From IMG/VR virus record IMGVR_UViG_3300009419_000124, positions 1 to 21,243 of that record: DNA of 21,243 nucleotides; one strand, 5' to 3'. This DNA is from a virus. This document shows, piece after piece, positions 1-7,339 of this stretch. The notes under the pieces are model-generated. The model was not told where the DNA came from. It saw nothing but the letters and a program-made list of their open reading frames with translations, and did not search any database. Numbering within the stretch: position 1 is the first letter of the stretch; every line of letters starts with the position of its first letter. The position numbers and the translations under genes were made by a program.

Positions 1-390
1 ACCCATACCGCGGCTTGAAACGCCAAGACGAACTCCGCCTTCAACAAGACCCTTTACGATGTTGCCCATCGGAGTATTGAGGATGAGAGCCTTACCCATT
101 ACATTGTGTCCGTCCCATTTGAGAGAGGTAATGCGATGTGAGACCTTATCAAGGTTCACGGTAGGACCGTCCGGGTGATTCAGTTCACCAACTGCACGAC
201 CCGTCGCAACTTGCTCGGTAACGTATTTGGCAACTGCGGGAGAAAGAACATTGTAGCGATAGATGCGACCGTTACGGTTTGCCTTTTCGGCTTGCATAAA
301 GACGCCTTCGACGTAGGTTTTCTTTTCTGCGCCGATGCCTTCGGTAATATAACCGATGTCACTATCGAGATGTTCTGTGATGAGTTTCAT
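1..390 (-). CDS. 21: prohead core protein protease gp21 (partial, C-terminal part beyond the left edge)
   Basis: Only the first 130 codons are present; the gene continues past base 1. In T4, gp21 is the serine protease (HK97-type assemblin fold) that degrades the scaffold core and trims head proteins during prohead maturation. The visible part shows the family signature: FMQAEKANRNGRIY near residues 31-44, the catalytic-His region GELNHP with His72, and GVSSRG at residues 123-128 carrying the candidate nucleophile Ser. The ATG at 388-390 lies 6 nt after the stop of the upstream small gene, without a convincing Shine-Dalgarno sequence, so translational coupling is likely. Its place after portal and core genes is the standard T4 order. 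The family assignment is secure; the third catalytic residue cannot be seen. Confidence 0.93.
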   Translation of the reverse strand, partial: MKLITEHLDSDIGYITEGIGAEKKTYVEGVFMQAEKANRNGRIYRYNVLSPAVAKYVTEQVATGRAVGELNHPDGPTVNLDKVSHRITSLKWDGHNVMGKALILNTPMGNIVKGLVEGGVRLGVSSRGMG

Positions 391-396
391 TTGAAA

Positions 397-657
397 TTAT
401 TTTGCTTCGGCATCATGATACGCCATCATATTCTTATGATGCTGCATCAGTAAAGTGTGATATTTGCCACCTACAACAGACCTGCGTTCATTGTGACGAT
501 CATAAGCAAACTGATGCATTTTACTTGCTTGCTTATGATATTCTGGTCTGGTCGCGTGCTGAGAATGGGAGTTTGCAATGTTGGTTGCATCATGCGCATA
601 ATCATCAGCAGTTGCCTCAGTAATAACCGAACGAACCGAATTGATGAAGTCTTGCAT
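397..657 (-). CDS. small His-rich protein between prohead core gene and protease
   Basis: This 86-aa protein begins MQDFINSVRS and ends HDAEAK. I chose the ATG at 655-657 because AGGAAG lies about 9 nt upstream and the start follows the stop of the previous gene by one base. A longer reading up to 735 would overlap that gene entirely. The product is unusually rich in histidine (10 of 86 residues, including a His-His pair near residue 73) and has no membrane segment or cysteine. By position it could be a head-core or scaffold component, as T4 gp68 lies between gp67 and gp21. I see no sequence resemblance to gp68 that I can defend, so function is unknown. A metal- or DNA-contacting role is speculation. 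Confidence 0.75.
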   Translation of the reverse strand: MQDFINSVRSVITEATADDYAHDATNIANSHSQHATRPEYHKQASKMHQFAYDRHNERRSVVGGKYHTLLMQHHKNMMAYHDAEAK

Positions 658-658
658 G

Positions 659-832
659 TTATTTAGCTTCCTGAGTTGGTTTCTTGTTGTAAAGTTCCGA
701 AGCCAAAGATACCTTTCGTTCATCAAGAACGGCATTAATCTTGGATGTCATCACGCGAGTAAAGTTCTCATTCGCTTCCGAGGCTTTCCCGGACGCCAAT
801 GCTTTAATCATTGTGGTAATGTCGTTATTCAT
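659..832 (-). CDS. 67: prohead core protein, gp67-like (57 aa)
   Basis: This short gene encodes MNNDITTMIKALASGK...KINAVLDERKVSLASELY...EAK. The layout matches the N-terminal half of T4 gp67, an internal prohead core component: a short helix with an IKxL-type start, an Ala/Ser-rich turn, then a second helix of the form 'I..vLdeRKv.lAsely' (T4: IDLIKEEKIAIARNFL). The long acidic tail of T4 gp67 is absent. The position directly after the portal gene and before gp21 also fits. The ATG at 830-832 lies 8 nt downstream of a perfect TATAAATA late-promoter box. The next gene starts one base after its stop. Confidence is high that it is a gene and good that it is gp67-like. Confidence 0.82.
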   Translation of the reverse strand: MNNDITTMIKALASGKASEANENFTRVMTSKINAVLDERKVSLASELYNKKPTQEAK

Positions 833-840
833 TATGAAGC

Positions 841-848
841 TATTTATA
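841..848 (-). promoter_or_regulatory. T4-type late promoter upstream of gp67-like gene
   Basis: The minus strand reads TATAAATAG here, an exact match to the T4 late -10 box recognised by gp55-directed RNA polymerase. It lies in the 34-nt gap between the portal stop and the gp67-like ATG. With T4 spacing the start site would be near 835, leaving about 2-3 nt before the ATG. Confidence 0.75.
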
Positions 849-866
849 TGTTTTTGTAACTAAACA

Positions 867-2414
867 TTACTTACTCGGAGGCATTTCGGGTGCCGGATTT
901 GCCATACCCTCAATTTCTGCCATTCGTTGTTCTTCAGCCGCCAGAGCAGAACCGTCCTCATTCATTTCTGCATCCATCATCTCAATATCCTCGTCGGTCT
1001 GGCGTAGGATATTACGGCGAACCCATGTATCGGAGAAGTATTTGCCGATAAACGGTTGTGCAGCATTCAGGAGTTCAATACGACTTGTAAGGACTTCTGC
1101 TTCTTTTAGCTCGGTAAAGTAATTGTCCTGACGGAAGTCAACCGTCATATCCTCACGAATCTGTGGCCAATCCTCTTCGGTAATGATACCCTTGAGCATC
1201 AATTGAGTATGAAGTAGATCAAAGAACATGATCGAGAACTTTTTGCGGAGACGGTCGACAAACTTCTGGAACTTAACCTCGTCACGTGAAATCTCTGTGG
1301 TTCTACCAAGGCTGAATGGAGTTTCTGGCTCCATACGACCGATTGGTACATTGAGGCAACGATAGAGTTTCTTTTGGAAGAACAGAATGTCCTCAATCTG
1401 ACTTAGGTTCTCGCCGCCCGGAAGCGTAGAGATTTCGGTACCACGACCACCTTCGCGGCGCGGAAGCCAGAAGTCTTCAAGCATTGACATATGCTTACGG
1501 TCATCACGGATTTCACCCGTCTGAGCATCATATACCAACTTATTGCGGTACTGATTCATGATGGTGCGCATATATTCTTCCGCCTTACCCTTTGGAAGAT
1601 TGCCCACATCGATGTAGAAGATACGGCGTTCCGGAGCACGTGCAAGACGATAGATGACTAATGAGTCTTCCATCATGCGCAGTTGATTTACCGGTTTGAT
1701 TGCCTTATGGAGAGGAGATAGGACGCGCTTACGGGTCGCATCAAGAATACCGGATGGCACATAACAGATTGCATCCTTATTAATCTTGAGACCAATGTCC
1801 GACTTCTGAAGACCGCCATCTTGATAGAGGTAATACTCATCAAGATTCTTAATGATTTTAGCACCCGTCTTAATGTCGATTTCTTCTTTAATCTCACGGA
1901 CCTTACGGATACGGAGCGCATCAACGGCACGAAGTTCTTGGATACCTGCATCGGGCTGGGTTTCATCGATGATCATATGATAGAACAAACGTCCATCAAC
2001 GTACCATCTACGGAAAATATCCTGACCGTTATTGCTGAAATTGAGTAATTTGCACAGGTGATCGAACTCTGCGCGAATTAGTTTCTTAATTGACGCCGGC
2101 TGTTCCAGACGGTCCAAGTTAAGGTGTGCTGGAGCATCATCATGGTCTCCAACGATTGCTTCATTTACAATATCATCGATTGCCTGGTCGCACTCTGGCT
2201 GTTCAGCTGCAATACGATACTTGCGGATAAGATCGACATCCGTCTTTGCTGCATCTCCATCAAGGTCGAGATACTGACCATAGTAACCTCCGGCGGCAAT
2301 TGCAGTGGAACCGTCCTCTTGCGTAGCTGGTACGAAAGAAACCGGTTGTTCTGCAATCTTCTTGCGTTTCTCAGCATCGCTGAGTTTTTCAAATTTCCAT
2401 CCGAAGAATTCCAT
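867..2414 (-). CDS. 20: portal vertex protein gp20
   Basis: This 515-aa protein (T4 gp20 is 524 aa) forms the dodecameric portal through which DNA is packaged and to which the neck attaches. Recognisable family stretches are the N-terminal YGQYLDLDG, the conserved PECDQAIDDIVNEAI near residue 95, FRRWYVDGRLFYH near residue 135, the stem and wing region VGNLPKGKAEEYMRTIMNQY, and LPGGENLSQIEDILFFQKKLYR with NVPIGRM near residues 345-375. The C-terminus is acidic and Met/Pro-rich. Start at the ATG at 2412-2414, which lies downstream of a strong terminator-like hairpin and has no clear Shine-Dalgarno sequence. Neighbours gp19 upstream and gp67/gp21 downstream are the canonical T4 order. Confidence 0.97.
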   Translation of the reverse strand: MEFFGWKFEKLSDAEKRKKIAEQPVSFVPATQEDGSTAIAAGGYYGQYLDLDGDAAKTDVDLIRKYRIAAEQPECDQAIDDIVNEAIVGDHDDAPAHLNLDRLEQPASIKKLIRAEFDHLCKLLNFSNNGQDIFRRWYVDGRLFYHMIIDETQPDAGIQELRAVDALRIRKVREIKEEIDIKTGAKIIKNLDEYYLYQDGGLQKSDIGLKINKDAICYVPSGILDATRKRVLSPLHKAIKPVNQLRMMEDSLVIYRLARAPERRIFYIDVGNLPKGKAEEYMRTIMNQYRNKLVYDAQTGEIRDDRKHMSMLEDFWLPRREGGRGTEISTLPGGENLSQIEDILFFQKKLYRCLNVPIGRMEPETPFSLGRTTEISRDEVKFQKFVDRLRKKFSIMFFDLLHTQLMLKGIITEEDWPQIREDMTVDFRQDNYFTELKEAEVLTSRIELLNAAQPFIGKYFSDTWVRRNILRQTDEDIEMMDAEMNEDGSALAAEEQRMAEIEGMANPAPEMPPSK

Positions 2415-2431
2415 GTTATATGTGGGGTTGA

Positions 2432-2466
2432 ATAAAAACAGGGGAGGGAATAACTCCTCCCCTGTT
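2432..2466 (-). terminator. rho-independent terminator between gp19 and gp20
   Basis: On the minus strand a perfect 11-bp stem (AACAGGGGAGG pairing with CCTCCCCTGTT; arms at 2456-2466 and 2437-2447) encloses an 8-nt loop and is followed by a T tract (TTTTT, 2432-2438). It would end transcripts from the gp18-gp19 unit before the portal gene. It could also act as a 5' stabilising hairpin if read-through is common. Confidence 0.88.
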
Positions 2467-2469
2467 GTT

Positions 2470-2477
2470 TATTTATC
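2470..2477 (-). promoter_or_regulatory. possible weak late promoter (GATAAATA) ahead of gp20
   Basis: The minus strand reads GATAAATA, one mismatch from the T4 late box, in the gap after the gp19 stop. The predicted start site (about 2464) would fall inside the terminator stem, so the role is doubtful. It is the only promoter-like candidate I see in front of the portal gene. Confidence 0.3.
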
Positions 2478-2484
2478 CAAATAA

Positions 2485-3015
2485 TTAGACTGTTGATTGA
2501 GCCGATTCCCAATAGAGCATCTGAAGCTCTACGCCGAATTCTTCAATTGTATTTTCCGAGTCATAGCTCAGATCAATTGCAGATACGGTTGTTGGAAAAA
2601 CACCACGGAGGTCGTAACGCTTTGTTACTTCACCCGCTTTGTTGAGTTGTTCAACTGCCATATCGACGGTATAGTCGGCTGGATTTGAACGACCGGTGTT
2701 CAGTGCATTACCATTGATACCAGACATCCAACGCTCGAATGAGTTACGGATTTCCATATTGGTATCGTTGATGACGGTAATACCCCACGCTTCAAATACG
2801 CGGTCGCCAGCAATTTGCATTTGGCGTCCACGGAATGGAATGGTGATTGGGTTGATGATTGAAGAAGGAAGCTGAGCTGCCTTGATCATGAATGCAGAAA
2901 GTTCTACATTTCCTGCGGCATAAGCTGGGAAGTTGCAAGTAACCTTGAAAAGGTTATTGCGAGCTCCACCACCTACGAGTTTTGACTTAAAGTCATTAAT
3001 TCCTAGAATAGCCAT
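2485..3015 (-). CDS. 19: tail tube protein gp19
   Basis: This 176-aa protein (T4 gp19 is 163 aa) forms the stacked hexameric rings of the inner tail tube inside the contractile sheath. Supporting features are the small beta-rich sequence, the N-terminal GARNNLFKVTCNFP, PITIPFRGRQMQIAGDRVFEAW around residues 55-76, NSFERWM near residue 92, and a C-terminus with SYDSENTIEEFGVELQMLYWE. The start has one of the few good ribosome-binding sites in the window, AGGAG about 9 nt before the ATG, fitting the high copy number of tube protein. It follows gp18 by 31 nt and ends before a strong terminator, so gp18 and gp19 probably share a late transcript. Confidence 0.96.
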   Translation of the reverse strand: MAILGINDFKSKLVGGGARNNLFKVTCNFPAYAAGNVELSAFMIKAAQLPSSIINPITIPFRGRQMQIAGDRVFEAWGITVINDTNMEIRNSFERWMSGINGNALNTGRSNPADYTVDMAVEQLNKAGEVTKRYDLRGVFPTTVSAIDLSYDSENTIEEFGVELQMLYWESAQSTV

Positions 3016-3046
3016 GTGTTTATTCTCCTTTTATTAAATGTTAAGA

Positions 3047-4702
3047 TTATTTACCAACCAGTTCAGAGAACTGAACGCCAGAGCGGGTAGCAATGAAGCT
3101 CAGGGTGATGTAGTTGATCGAACGTGCTGGTTTGATATAGATTTCAGCACGGAACTCATTGCGGTCGACAACTTCTGCAGTGTTGTTTGTGGTATCACAT
3201 ACAACCAAGAAGTCGGTGAGACCACGGCGACCTTGAACGTCACGGAGGAATGGCTCAACCATATTGCGGAACATTGCACGTGTGAATTCATCATTGAATT
3301 CAAACAGTTGGAATTTAGCCGCGGTAGAGATTGCCTTTTCAAGAGTAATGAAGAGGCGGCGAACATTGATACGGTCAAATGCCGATGGCTTGGTCAGACC
3401 GGTCTTGTCACCAAAGAGGATGGTGCCCTGACCTGGGAACGAAACAATCGGATTTACGCTTGCTTTGTAGAGAGCGTCACGGTCGGCTTGTTTTGCATTG
3501 TAAGCAAGTTTGGTAACGCCGAGGAGCTGACCACGGTTAAGACCTGCTGGTGAGAACCAAGCATCTGCAACCTGATCGGTATTGGCGCAAAGACCCGCAA
3601 CGTGTCCGCAAGCTGGAATCCAACGGTAGGTATCAGAATACTTGTCGTAGATTTTGAGAGCGGTCGAATCATATACGGCGTATGAGCTATTGCCGTAGGT
3701 AGTTGCTTGAGCATCTGCTGCCCAGGCTCTTACGTCATCTGCTGGAGTTGAGGTACCAACCGAAGCCTCAAGTGGAGGAGAAAGGAATACAAGAAGATCC
3801 TTACGGGTATTTGCAATTTCGCAAAGTTTTGCGGCAATGTCGGTTGCACCATCGGCATCGGCTCCTGCAAAGAGGAGATTGACATCAACGGTTTCTGCAT
3901 CTGCAAAGAGCTCAAGAGCTGTATTGACAGAAGAAGCAACAACAGTGACATCGGTACCACCTACAAGGGAGTATTCGATAACTTCTTCTGTTGCACCACT
4001 GCCAACGAGGTTGTCGTCGGACTTGAGATACCAGACATATTTTGAATTGTTATTCAGAACATTCTTGTAGTAGTTTGTTGAACCGTCTTCTTTGAGAGCA
4101 TCGGAAACGGTAGAAACAAATTCAAATTTTTCAAGAACTGTTCCTGGGGTACCGGTCCAAAGACCATCTTCGTCAACGATAACAACGTGGAGTTCGTCGG
4201 TACCTGGTTGAGCGGTAAAGAGGCTGCTGTAATCCCAGGCGGTGAAATCACCACTTGTTACGGATCCTGGGCAAACTGAAACCTTGAGCGAGTTACCTAA
4301 TGTTCCTGGGTATTTTGCACCCCATGAGCCAACAACTGATTCTTCATCTGCGAAGCTAGAATCGTATTGGTCACGGTTTTTAATCTGTACGCCGGAGTTA
4401 CCGAGGTTACCAGATGTAGCGTTTTTAGCAGTTGTTTCAACTGCGCGAACGACCTTGAGTGTCGTAGCATACTTCAAGAATGAAGCTGCTGTTAAAAATG
4501 ATTGTGCGACTGGGATGTCAGTTTTAGGTGGAACGCCGAATACAGAAGCGAGTTCTTTTTCAGAACCGATTGTACGGATTTCCTCAACTGGTCCCCAGCT
4601 GAAAGCACCTGCATAGCCACCGATAGAAGTGGATACTGCTGGTACGACGTTTGTTAGGTCAATTTCTTGAACCTGAACTCCTGGACTTACTTGGAAGGAC
4701 AT
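3047..4702 (-). CDS. 18: contractile tail sheath protein gp18
   Basis: This 551-aa protein polymerises around the tail tube and contracts during infection; T4 gp18 is 659 aa, so this is a shorter form. The N-terminus (VSPGVQVQEIDLT, then VSTSIGGYAGAFSWGPVEE) is the classic sheath signature. The C-terminal core has FDRINVRRLFITLEKAIS, FNDEFTRAMFRNMVEPFLRD, GLTDFLVVCD and ITLSFIATRSGVQFSEL, all typical of the conserved sheath domain. The middle (about residues 120-300) is less conserved and probably surface-exposed. The start has about 51 nt of leader downstream of a perfect late promoter at 4759-4766. The homing endonuclease gene separates it from gp17. Confidence 0.97.
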   Translation of the reverse strand: MSFQVSPGVQVQEIDLTNVVPAVSTSIGGYAGAFSWGPVEEIRTIGSEKELASVFGVPPKTDIPVAQSFLTAASFLKYATTLKVVRAVETTAKNATSGNLGNSGVQIKNRDQYDSSFADEESVVGSWGAKYPGTLGNSLKVSVCPGSVTSGDFTAWDYSSLFTAQPGTDELHVVIVDEDGLWTGTPGTVLEKFEFVSTVSDALKEDGSTNYYKNVLNNNSKYVWYLKSDDNLVGSGATEEVIEYSLVGGTDVTVVASSVNTALELFADAETVDVNLLFAGADADGATDIAAKLCEIANTRKDLLVFLSPPLEASVGTSTPADDVRAWAADAQATTYGNSSYAVYDSTALKIYDKYSDTYRWIPACGHVAGLCANTDQVADAWFSPAGLNRGQLLGVTKLAYNAKQADRDALYKASVNPIVSFPGQGTILFGDKTGLTKPSAFDRINVRRLFITLEKAISTAAKFQLFEFNDEFTRAMFRNMVEPFLRDVQGRRGLTDFLVVCDTTNNTAEVVDRNEFRAEIYIKPARSINYITLSFIATRSGVQFSELVGK

Positions 4703-4758
4703 GGTTTACTTGGGTTTAATGTTAAGAAATAATAATACGGATGGTCAAAGTAATTAGC

Positions 4759-4766
4759 TATTTATA
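4759..4766 (-). promoter_or_regulatory. T4-type late promoter for gp18
   Basis: The minus strand reads TATAAATAG, exact for a T4 late promoter, 57 nt upstream of the sheath start. The TAA stop of the homing endonuclease gene lies inside this box (ATA-TAA-ATA). The predicted start near 4753 gives a normal leader of about 51 nt, the only long one among the promoters here. Confidence 0.82.
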
Positions 4767-5271
4767 TTTTTTCTGTTTTGCGTGATTCCCATTGCTTTTT
4801 AGCATTTTTAGAAAGCAGTTCTTTATTACTTATTTGGGATAATTTCATTTTAGCTATAGTCTCTGCCGAGTGTTTTCTTCCCAACATACCCTTAGACCTA
4901 TAATTGTTTTTCATTTTACATTTAGCTTCAGCCGAATGTTTTCTGCCTTTGTTAGCTTTAGATATTTTAGAACGGTGTTGTTCCGTAAAAATTTTACATA
5001 TAAATTCGGAATTTCCATTGGTTTGATTGTAAAAATTGGGATCATTTTTAGCATCAACCGCAGTTAATAGCTTTTGTTCCAATTTAATCATATCATCGGC
5101 ACTACCATGTGCAATAATGAATCTTTCAAAATTATCTGGATTTTTTCTGTATTCTTCAAGCATGGGTTTACTTGAACAGATATATCCGTCATCTACCGAC
5201 CCCTTATGCCAACCAATGTAAAGACAATTGGTAGTCTTATTCTTCCAGGAATATACAAATGCTTCTTTCAA
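4762..5271 (-). CDS. GIY-YIG homing endonuclease with NUMOD3-type repeats
   Basis: This 169-aa protein has an N-terminal GIY-YIG nuclease domain: VYSW at residues 6-9, LYIGWHKG at 17-24, GYICSS at 29-34, a candidate catalytic Glu65 in KLEQKLL, and FYNQTNG at 80-86. Two NUMOD3-like DNA-binding repeats follow (KGRKHSAEAKCKMK at about 108-121 and LGRKHSAETIAKMK at about 130-143). Free-standing enzymes of this kind (T4 Seg family) cut related phage genomes lacking them and spread by gene conversion. The frame has no ATG near its beginning; the best start is TTG at 5269-5271, with about 3 nt of leader from a late promoter. The gene is more A/T-rich than gp17 and gp18, fitting recent arrival. A conserved catalytic Arg is not obvious. 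Confidence 0.88.
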   Translation of the reverse strand: MKEAFVYSWKNKTTNCLYIGWHKGSVDDGYICSSKPMLEEYRKNPDNFERFIIAHGSADDMIKLEQKLLTAVDAKNDPNFYNQTNGNSEFICKIFTEQHRSKISKANKGRKHSAEAKCKMKNNYRSKGMLGRKHSAETIAKMKLSQISNKELLSKNAKKQWESRKTEKI

Positions 5272-5293
5272 GATATATCTATTTATAAATAGA
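5271..5293. repeat. 16-bp palindrome with late-promoter boxes on both strands, next to a 10-bp palindrome
   Basis: TCTATTTATAAATAGA at 5278-5293 is a perfect palindrome and holds TATAAATAG on each strand. AGATATATCT at 5271-5280 is a second perfect palindrome overlapping it. Together they fill most of the gap between the gp17 stop and the endonuclease start codon. Confidence 0.85.
5280..5287 (-). promoter_or_regulatory. T4-type late promoter at the start of the homing endonuclease gene
   Basis: The minus strand reads TATAAATAG, exact for a T4 late box. The predicted start site near 5274 lies about 3 nt from the proposed TTG start codon. On earlier transcripts reading through from gp17, the palindromic sequence could fold over the initiation region, as described for some T4 endonuclease genes such as I-TevI; that is inference. 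Confidence 0.65.
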
Positions 5294-5298
5294 AGGAT

Positions 5299-6909
5299 TT
5301 AGAACAATCCTGTGTTGTACGACTGGGTCCAGACCTCTCCACCCTCAACGGTGTATTTTGGTTTTGTATCTTCAACAGCGGAAAAGTAACCCACCGGAAC
5401 AAGTTCGTCCTCAATATTTTTGAGTCTATCTGAATAGAGCATATGTTTTAGATTGATGTCCGACATATTGATGAACAGATCCGTAGCGACGAACCACGCA
5501 AACAGTACGAGAGTCATTACCATATCGTCGTGATTGCCGTCGGATGCTTCATAGGAACTACCATCTTCAACAAATGTGCTTAACTCCGAGATGGTATCTG
5601 GATCCACAACCTTTAGCTTCTTTTGTTCAATAAGATCCTTGAGGTTACTGCAGCCAATACGTTTTGTTTTCTTTGTAGTTGTAATACCAATGGCTCCATG
5701 CTTCACGATGGACTCCACAAACATATTCTCGTACTCGAGGTCATAATAGAGACCATTGCACACTACGGACCCCTGGTCATTCGATTCAACCACGACATAC
5801 GCATTGTTATAGCTCTTTGCGTACTTATAGATCACATTCGGAAACAGTAGCGGCGACATGAGATTGTCTCTGAATGTGCAAACTGTATAAAACGGCTGTA
5901 CCGAAACATCAAAGATTGTGAACGTAGAAAAGTCCTGTCCTCTTCCCTTCGCCACGTCGACCGTCATAATGTAACGATGGTCGCTAATGGGTTTCTCATA
6001 GACCTTTACATTGTTCTGAGTATAGATTGCTGGCTCAGATTTTAATGTAAGAAGATTCTCGGCATTAATCAATGTGGAACCTGTACCATGGAACGAGTTA
6101 CCGTACTCCTGTTCAAACTGTAATGGAGATGTGTTGGCAATTGTCTGATTTTTCCATTTCTCGTCGCGACCCGGGACGTCAAACCAGTCCACACGGAACG
6201 CTTTGTACTCACTGACTCCTTGTACCGCGCTTTCCCAGAGACGGTGGAACGTATTACCGACACCGTTTGCGGTAGAGGTAATAATGACCTTTGAGGTAGT
6301 GCCAGAGGTAATTACTGGATATGTCGAGGTGTAGAAGGTTGCTGCATTTTCAACGAAGGCAAACTCATCCAGAAACAGAAGGTTGATGGAGAGACCGCGG
6401 ATGGAAGAACCTGAGGTTGCTGCTGCAATAATGCGCGAGTTATTACTGAATTCAATAGAACCTTTATTCAATGCTCGGCAGCCTGGTTGTAGAAAAAATG
6501 GTAGGTTCTCAAGTGCAAGGGTAATACGTGCCAACATTTCACGTGCCGTTGAACCTTTATTGGCAAGGACGGCAATAGTCTTGTCGGGTTGGAACACTGC
6601 GTACCAGAGAATATAGATGACCGATGAAATGGACTTACCCGATTGGCGACACGCAAGGACAATGGAGAATCTATTGTTTGTAAAATGATCAAACATCTTC
6701 TCTTGGTACGCATAGGGCTTGAATGGAACCAAGCCTCTGTCCAGAGAAATTACCTTGACATAGTTCTTTGCAAAGTAAATCGGATCCTTCATGCACTTAA
6801 GGTACTCACTTACTTCGTCCTTAGTGAACTGCTGTTGGACGCCATCACGCTTGACCTGTGGGTTACCGAGGTAGCCCATCTCTGCATTTTTAAGGTGCAT
6901 TTGTGACAT
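5299..6909 (-). CDS. 17: terminase large subunit gp17
   Basis: This 536-aa protein is the packaging motor that translocates DNA into the prohead and cuts concatemers; T4 gp17 is 610 aa. ATPase motifs: Walker A ACRQSGKS at residues 86-93, Walker B LLFLDEF at about 177-183 followed by AF, and coupling motif TSTANG at 211-216. The C-terminal RNase H-like nuclease has its acidic triad: Asp318 in MTVDVAKGRGQD, Glu375 in VVVESNDQG, and Asp461/Asp462 in NHDDMVM. The ATG at 6907-6909 overlaps the gp16 end by 20 nt; a second ATG at 6898-6900 (MHLKNAEMG) is also possible and would still overlap. The overlap suggests coupled synthesis of the two terminase subunits. Confidence 0.97.
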   Translation of the reverse strand: MSQMHLKNAEMGYLGNPQVKRDGVQQQFTKDEVSEYLKCMKDPIYFAKNYVKVISLDRGLVPFKPYAYQEKMFDHFTNNRFSIVLACRQSGKSISSVIYILWYAVFQPDKTIAVLANKGSTAREMLARITLALENLPFFLQPGCRALNKGSIEFSNNSRIIAAATSGSSIRGLSINLLFLDEFAFVENAATFYTSTYPVITSGTTSKVIITSTANGVGNTFHRLWESAVQGVSEYKAFRVDWFDVPGRDEKWKNQTIANTSPLQFEQEYGNSFHGTGSTLINAENLLTLKSEPAIYTQNNVKVYEKPISDHRYIMTVDVAKGRGQDFSTFTIFDVSVQPFYTVCTFRDNLMSPLLFPNVIYKYAKSYNNAYVVVESNDQGSVVCNGLYYDLEYENMFVESIVKHGAIGITTTKKTKRIGCSNLKDLIEQKKLKVVDPDTISELSTFVEDGSSYEASDGNHDDMVMTLVLFAWFVATDLFINMSDINLKHMLYSDRLKNIEDELVPVGYFSAVEDTKPKYTVEGGEVWTQSYNTGLF

Positions 6910-7324
6910 TTTTTTCGAGTGTCTGGGAGATTAGGTGTTTCTGTAAATCGGTAACCGAGCCTAGGAAGACATTGTTATTTGTCACGCTGCCAGTGGGACC
7001 AGCCTGAACCTCGCCCTTCTCTTTCTTCTTGACTTCCTTCTTTTGCTTCTGAAGTGCCATGAGTTTATCCGTCATGTCGGAAGTGTTCTTGAGCATATTG
7101 CTGAGCACTTCAAATGCACGCGGATGCTCCGACTGTAAGGCAAGTTCCATCATACCATCAATTGCCTTATTTGACTTATCCACAAGTTCCTTATAGGTCT
7201 CACGTGAAAAGTTATAGTCGTCCTCAATCTCCTTATTCAACTTCACTTCTGGATCCACAGGAGCCACAGGAACAGCAGGTAGGTTCTGTTCCAAGTTTTT
7301 TAAGATTTCTTCGCTTTTGCTCAT
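6890..7324 (-). CDS. 16: terminase small subunit gp16
   Basis: This 144-aa protein (T4 gp16 is 164 aa) is the ring-forming regulator of the packaging terminase. It shares the T4 gp16 plan: an acidic N-terminal segment ending EDDYNFSRETY, a central predicted coiled-coil region (about residues 45-98, HPRAFEVLSNMLKNTSDMTDKL then a Lys-rich stretch), and the C-terminal block GPTGSVTNNNVFLGSVTDLQKHL, matching T4 [20 protein letters not shown]. The start ATG at 7322-7324 lies 15 nt after the gp15 stop, without a clear Shine-Dalgarno sequence. It overlaps gp17, consistent with joint expression. Confidence 0.94.
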   Translation of the reverse strand: MSKSEEILKNLEQNLPAVPVAPVDPEVKLNKEIEDDYNFSRETYKELVDKSNKAIDGMMELALQSEHPRAFEVLSNMLKNTSDMTDKLMALQKQKKEVKKKEKGEVQAGPTGSVTNNNVFLGSVTDLQKHLISQTLEKNVTNAP

Positions 7325-7339
7325 AATATAGTAAAAGGA

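Noticed and set aside
658-735. N-terminal extension of the His-rich 86-aa gene
   Set aside because: It overlaps nearly half of the gp67-like gene in another frame. The internal ATG at 655-657 has AGGAAG upstream and is directly after a stop codon.
3038-3553. Plus-strand 171-codon open frame opposite gp18
   Set aside because: It lies wholly within the sheath gene on the other strand, has no promoter or ribosome-binding site, and its product shows no recognisable features.
5284-5291. Plus-strand TATAAATA as a promoter for a plus-strand gene
   Set aside because: No plus-strand gene follows; it would read antisense into gp17. It arises from the palindrome and is kept only as part of that finding.
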